Source: CAG-791 sp963629395
Lineage (GTDB): Bacteria; Bacillota; Clostridia; Lachnospirales; Lachnospiraceae
NCBI GenBank assembly: GCA_963629395.1
Contig: CAVGIV010000037.1
Coordinates: 1-26,706, forward strand
DNA length: 26,706 nucleotides
Reading direction: 5' to 3'
Made by a program: the position numbers and the translations under genes. Of this stretch, positions 23,688-26,706 are shown piece after piece. The notes under the pieces were generated by a model. The model had not been told where the DNA came from. It saw only the letters and a list, made by a program, of their open reading frames with translations, and did no database searches. Every line of letters starts with the position of its first letter. Positions within the stretch are counted from its first letter, which is position 1.

Positions 23688-24671
23688 TCATTTCAGTGTT
23701 TCCAGTTCTCTGACGCTCTCAAGAAAATGCCGTTCCACTGCTGAAAGCTGTTCTTCCTGTTTCTTTTTGTATTTCTCATATTCCTGATGTGCTTTATCAA
23801 TAGCCTGCTTATGCGTTACACGGCCTTTGGTTGTCAAGATATCTCTTCTGGTCATCTTCAGATAATCGTCGATGGTTTCCAGCCAATCCTTCATATACAT
23901 CGGTTCATGAGCCAATGCACGGACTTCGGCGATATCCAAATATGCTGATACAATCTTATTCAGTGCATCGAGCTCATCCTGCTGCAGATAGTTTTTTGCC
24001 ACTTCAACATCCCTGCGTTTTATCCGCTTTCCTTCCCATGCGGTCAGACCCATATTTTCCTTCTCAGCGTCTGCCCTCTGAAATACAATTTCTGCTGCAG
24101 TATGCTTATGTGCTGCCCAATGCATCTTATTCTGCACCTGTTTAAAAAAAAGTATCGATGCTTCAGCATCTGGATTGTAATCAATACTGGTGGCATAAAT
24201 TTCCAATACCTTTCTCCAGAAGACCTTCTCTGAAGACCGGATATCACGGATACGTGCAAGCAATTCTTCAAAATAATTGCCACCACCAAGTCGCTTTAAG
24301 CGATCATCATCTAGGGCAAAACCTTTTTTTATATATTCTTTTAAAACACCACTTGCCCAGATGCGAAACTGGGTGCCTCTAAGAGATTTCACCCGATATC
24401 CAACAGAGATAATAACATCCAGATTATAATAATCCACCTTATATTTTTTACCATCAGCAGCAGTTGTTGCAAAATTTGCAACAACTGAATTTTGATTCAG
24501 TTCACCTTCGGAAAATATATTTTTGATATGTCTGGAAATAGTAGATTTATTACGCTGAAATAATTCTGCTATTTGATCAAGAGATAGCCATACTGTATCT
24601 TCATCCAGCGTAACTTCTAACTTTGTCAGGCCATCTTCTGTGGTATACATAATAATATTCGATTCATTCAT
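23688..24671 (-). CDS. rhuM: RhuM-family protein
   Basis: A 327-aa cytoplasmic protein of the RhuM family, named from a Salmonella pathogenicity-island gene and common on phages and genomic islands; its biochemical role is not established. The N-terminal winged-helix-like part reads VWLSLDQIAELFQRNKSTIS. It continues with NLDVIISVGYRVKSLRGTQF, FRIWASGVLKEYIKKGFALD, FWRKVLEIYATSIDY, FFKQVQNKMHWAAHKHTAAE and a C-terminal Lys/Glu-rich helix (about 285-327). ATG at 24671 overlaps the stop of the upstream regulator by 8 nt (ATGAATGA), and AAGGAG lies 10 nt before it. The pair is probably one transcript. The lower GC feel of this stretch and the nearby recombinase remnant point to transfer. Confidence 0.85.
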   Translation of the reverse strand: MNESNIIMYTTEDGLTKLEVTLDEDTVWLSLDQIAELFQRNKSTISRHIKNIFSEGELNQNSVVANFATTAADGKKYKVDYYNLDVIISVGYRVKSLRGTQFRIWASGVLKEYIKKGFALDDDRLKRLGGGNYFEELLARIRDIRSSEKVFWRKVLEIYATSIDYNPDAEASILFFKQVQNKMHWAAHKHTAAEIVFQRADAEKENMGLTAWEGKRIKRRDVEVAKNYLQQDELDALNKIVSAYLDIAEVRALAHEPMYMKDWLETIDDYLKMTRRDILTTKGRVTHKQAIDKAHQEYEKYKKKQEEQLSAVERHFLESVRELETLK

Positions 24672-24867
24672 GGCTTTTTGTCTCCTTCTTAGAGATTTTT
24701 TCACTGCGAATATAATATTCCAGAAGGCGCAATACATATTCCGGTGCATGGCGGTTTCCAAGTTCCCAATCTGTCACAGTTCGATATGGTATATCAAAAC
24801 GCTCACAGAATTCCCTGCGATTCATTCCGGTTTCTTCTCGTATTGTCCGCATTCTATTGTCATCCAT
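24664..24867 (-). CDS. Small XRE-type helix-turn-helix regulator
   Basis: A 67-aa DNA-binding protein. The helix-turn-helix covers about residues 13-37 (TGMNRREFCERFDIPYRTVT, DWELGNRHAPEYV). The C-terminus is Lys/Glu-rich. It starts at ATG 24867 with GGAGGA 6 nt upstream and overlaps the RhuM gene by 8 nt at its end. A promoter and a 13-bp palindrome overlap its predicted transcription start, so it may repress itself and rhuM. It is a possible antitoxin-like partner by layout only. Confidence 0.8.
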   Translation of the reverse strand: MDDNRMRTIREETGMNRREFCERFDIPYRTVTDWELGNRHAPEYVLRLLEYYIRSEKISKKETKSHE

Positions 24868-24887
24868 TCGTCTTCCTCCGCTTATAT

Positions 24888-24900
24888 TACGCGTTGCGTA
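24888..24900. promoter_or_regulatory. Palindromic operator candidate at the XRE-rhuM promoter
   Basis: TACGC (24888-24892), GTT, GCGTA (24896-24900) is a perfect 5+5 palindrome with a 3-nt centre. It lies between the -10 box and the start codon and covers the predicted transcription start, the classic place for autorepression by a small XRE protein. Binding is inference. Confidence 0.5.
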
Positions 24901-24903
24901 TTA

Positions 24904-24932
24904 ATTGTATCTCCATTCATAAAAATGCGCAA
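24904..24932 (-). promoter_or_regulatory. Promoter of the XRE-rhuM pair
   Basis: On the minus strand TTGCGC (24927-24932) and TACAAT (24904-24909) are separated by exactly 17 nt. Predicted start is near 24897, about 30 nt before the ATG at 24867. Confidence 0.62.
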
Positions 24933-25021
24933 TGTGTACTAAAAAGAAAAAGCCGCTGACACGTTATCATCTAACGCATCAACAACTTTAATCTCGCTTT
25001 GATTCAGTGTATTATTCGGTT

Positions 25022-26635
25022 TTATTTAGGCTCTGTACCATCTTTAATACGGTAGTAATCATCCATATCTACGCTGATTTTTACTGCCGTATCGGGTTTT
25101 CGGTTGCTCAAGAGGCACACAGTCTCATCGTTCGTCGCTTGACGTGGGGAAAAGTCATAGACCGGCTTCCCGTTATACGCAACCGGGAACTTGAAATGCA
25201 CAGTCTTGATCGGGCAGCCATTCTTTTCCGACTTATCCGGATACAGCTCAATGCTGTCAATAAAGGTATTCACGAACTGCTTCTTTTCAAGATCAGTCAT
25301 TCCCCCATACAGTTTATCAAAGAGTTTCAGCGATTCATAGATACTTTCTCTTGAGAGTCCCTGCTTCTTGATGGACTCCAGTTTTGCTTCCCCGTCCGAA
25401 AGCTTCTTCTCAGCCGCATCAATAGCATCAAAGGCATCATCCAGCCGGCGGCTGAGGCTCTCATACTTACGGTCATAGTGCTTGTCCATAACATCGAGCT
25501 TATCCAGCTCCGCTTCAAGCTTTCGCTGCAATCCCAACGCCTATCTCTGATCTTTAGTTGCAGTATCAAGTTCTCTTTGTATCTCAGAAGTATCAATCTT
25601 CTCTCCGATCAGTTTCGACATGGTTTCGCCGAAGTTCTCTGCATTCACAATTCCTGTAATGATCCCATACATTGCCTTGTCGACCTTGGTACACGAGATC
25701 TGCCCGTATCCACACTTAATGCCATTCATATGGATCGAGGACCGGCACGCATACGAATAATATGTCGGGTATATCGTTCCGTCCTTACGCTTTTTCCCTC
25801 TCGTCGGAACGCCATAGAGCGACTTTCCGCAGATCGGGCACTTGACCAGTGCTGAATAAATGTAATGATGATCTTTGTCGATCGGTTCACTGCGTCCAGC
25901 CCTTGCCCTCTGTTTTGCCTGAGCGGACTCAAACATTTCTACAGAAATGATCGGCTCATGCTTTCCCTCACAAACCATGAAATCTTTCGTCTCAATCCTG
26001 TGATATTCATCCTCAGATCCTTCACGGAGAACCGTCTTGCTCTTCCCATACGAAATCTTTCCGCAGTAGGTATAGTTATTAATCACATCATAGATAAACG
26101 ACTCTGTGAATACATTCAGCCCATTGTACGTTGTGATGGACTTTTTATAGCCGTGGTCATTCATCCATCTGGCGATGCTGGCCGTTCCCATATTTGTATT
26201 CACGAATTTATCGAAGATGATCTTCACCTGTTCCGCTTCATCAGGTTTGATAATGAAATTTCCATCAACAAGGGTATAACCATAGGGTGCCTTGCCTCCG
26301 TTCCATCCGCCCTGTTTTGCCTTCTCCCTTCTGCCGGCCATCGTCTGGACAGCGATGTTATCACGCTCGATCTCAGCCATCGCCCCTAGGATACTGATCA
26401 TCATCTTCCCGGAGTCCATCGAACTGTCAATATTTTCCTTCACGCAGATCAGGTGTGTGCCGTATCTCTTCATCATTTTCAGAGAGTTCAGAATATCCGC
26501 CGTGTTTCGCCCGAACCGTGAAAGCTTGAAGCAGATCACAAAAGAAACATCATCCTTCTTATTAACGATATCATCCATCATCTGCTGGAAGCTGGGTCTG
26601 CCCTGGATATTCTTGCCGGATTTTCCTTCGTCTAC
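25022..26635 (-). pseudogene. Large serine recombinase remnant (no catalytic N-terminus, internal amber)
   Basis: The readable protein starts inside the resolvase domain (VDEGKSGKNIQGRPSFQQMM, FKLSRFGRNTADILNSLK, MISILGAMAEIERDNI). The recombinase domain follows (GGKAPYGYTLVDGNFIIKPD to about DHGY). Next come the zinc ribbon (KCPICGKSLYG with YACRSS and IKCGYGQI), and a coiled-coil/C-terminal part (KLEAELDKLDVMDKHYDRKY). The catalytic Ser with its RxSxxxQ context should lie about 55 residues earlier, but the frame has a TAA at 26636-26638 and a TAG further up, and no such motif is present to the window end. A second lesion is an in-frame TAG at 25541-25543; the same frame continues to 25022. 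The product cannot be active as it stands. It marks an integrated element that has lost mobility. Confidence 0.82.
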
Positions 26636-26673
26636 TTAAACGCTGATTTCGATACAATGTAACGACTATACTT

Positions 26674-26702
26674 TAGGGGGTGCATGGATTTTGCACCCCC
26701 TA
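26674..26702. repeat. Perfect 11-bp inverted repeat at the window edge
   Basis: TAGGGGGTGCA (26674-26684) and TGCACCCCCTA (26692-26702) flank a 7-nt loop (TGGATTT). It is GC-rich and could be a terminator for a gene beyond the window, but the following bases are cut off after TCTT. It also lies just where the recombinase reading frame loses similarity, so it may mark a rearrangement boundary. Confidence 0.55.
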
Positions 26703-26706
26703 TCTT

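Noticed and set aside
1..26706. CRISPR arrays, tRNA or rRNA genes
   Set aside because: No regularly spaced repeats and no tRNA cloverleaf or rRNA-like stretch was recognised in any gap.

Overview
The window looks like chromosomal DNA of an anaerobic Clostridia-type Firmicute, most likely Lachnospiraceae. The grounds are the AAGGAGG-type ribosome binding sites, the lipoprotein signals, a folT gene behind a tetrahydrofolate riboswitch, NHLM-type exporters, and an extracellular protein with VFDPxWY/NPDLxxAYG/GMSLGR motifs of the kind seen in Lachnospiraceae. Species cannot be fixed from the sequence. Except for greA, folT and folC, every gene is on the minus strand, so transcription mostly runs from high to low coordinates.

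Region 1 (1-6530, minus) starts at the left edge with the first 60 codons of an ABC exporter that has its own strong promoter. Next comes a complete oligopeptide importer operon, oppB-oppC-oppD-oppF-oppA, driven by a TTGACA/TAAAAT promoter and ended by a hairpin. The binding protein OppA is remarkable. The segment that normally ends this family sits at its N-terminus, just behind the lipoprotein linker, and the C-terminus stops where that segment should begin. It therefore appears to be a naturally circularly permuted SBP_bac_5 protein.

Region 2 (6532-18761, minus) is a long colinear cell-envelope and export block. In transcription order it holds a MacA-like adaptor with a Gly-rich tail, a MacB-like ATPase and permease, a secreted VFDPxWY-type protein, and a short HlyD-like NHLM secretion protein. 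These are followed by two NHLM-type ABC exporters (the first with an N-terminal C39 peptidase), a membrane acyltransferase, a small lipoprotein and a class A beta-lactamase-like lipoprotein. No NHLP/Nif11-type precursor peptide or modification enzyme is visible, so the exporter's cargo is open; the adjacent secreted protein is the obvious candidate.

Region 3 (about 19024-23104) is housekeeping: a GreA-family elongation factor, then a THF riboswitch controlling folT (folate ECF S component) and folC, which overlap by 4 nt. A secreted NagZ-like GH3 enzyme faces them convergently and overlaps folC by 11 nt. The riboswitch expression platform is one 14-bp hairpin that holds the folT Shine-Dalgarno and is followed directly by T6 and the ATG. 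It could act as terminator, ribosome-site sequestrator, or both.

Region 4 (23160-26706, minus) is accessory and partly decayed: a frameshifted small membrane protein, an XRE-type regulator overlapping a RhuM-family gene with a palindrome at their promoter, and a large serine recombinase remnant. The remnant lacks its catalytic N-terminus and has an internal amber codon. This is probably the worn end of an integrated element.
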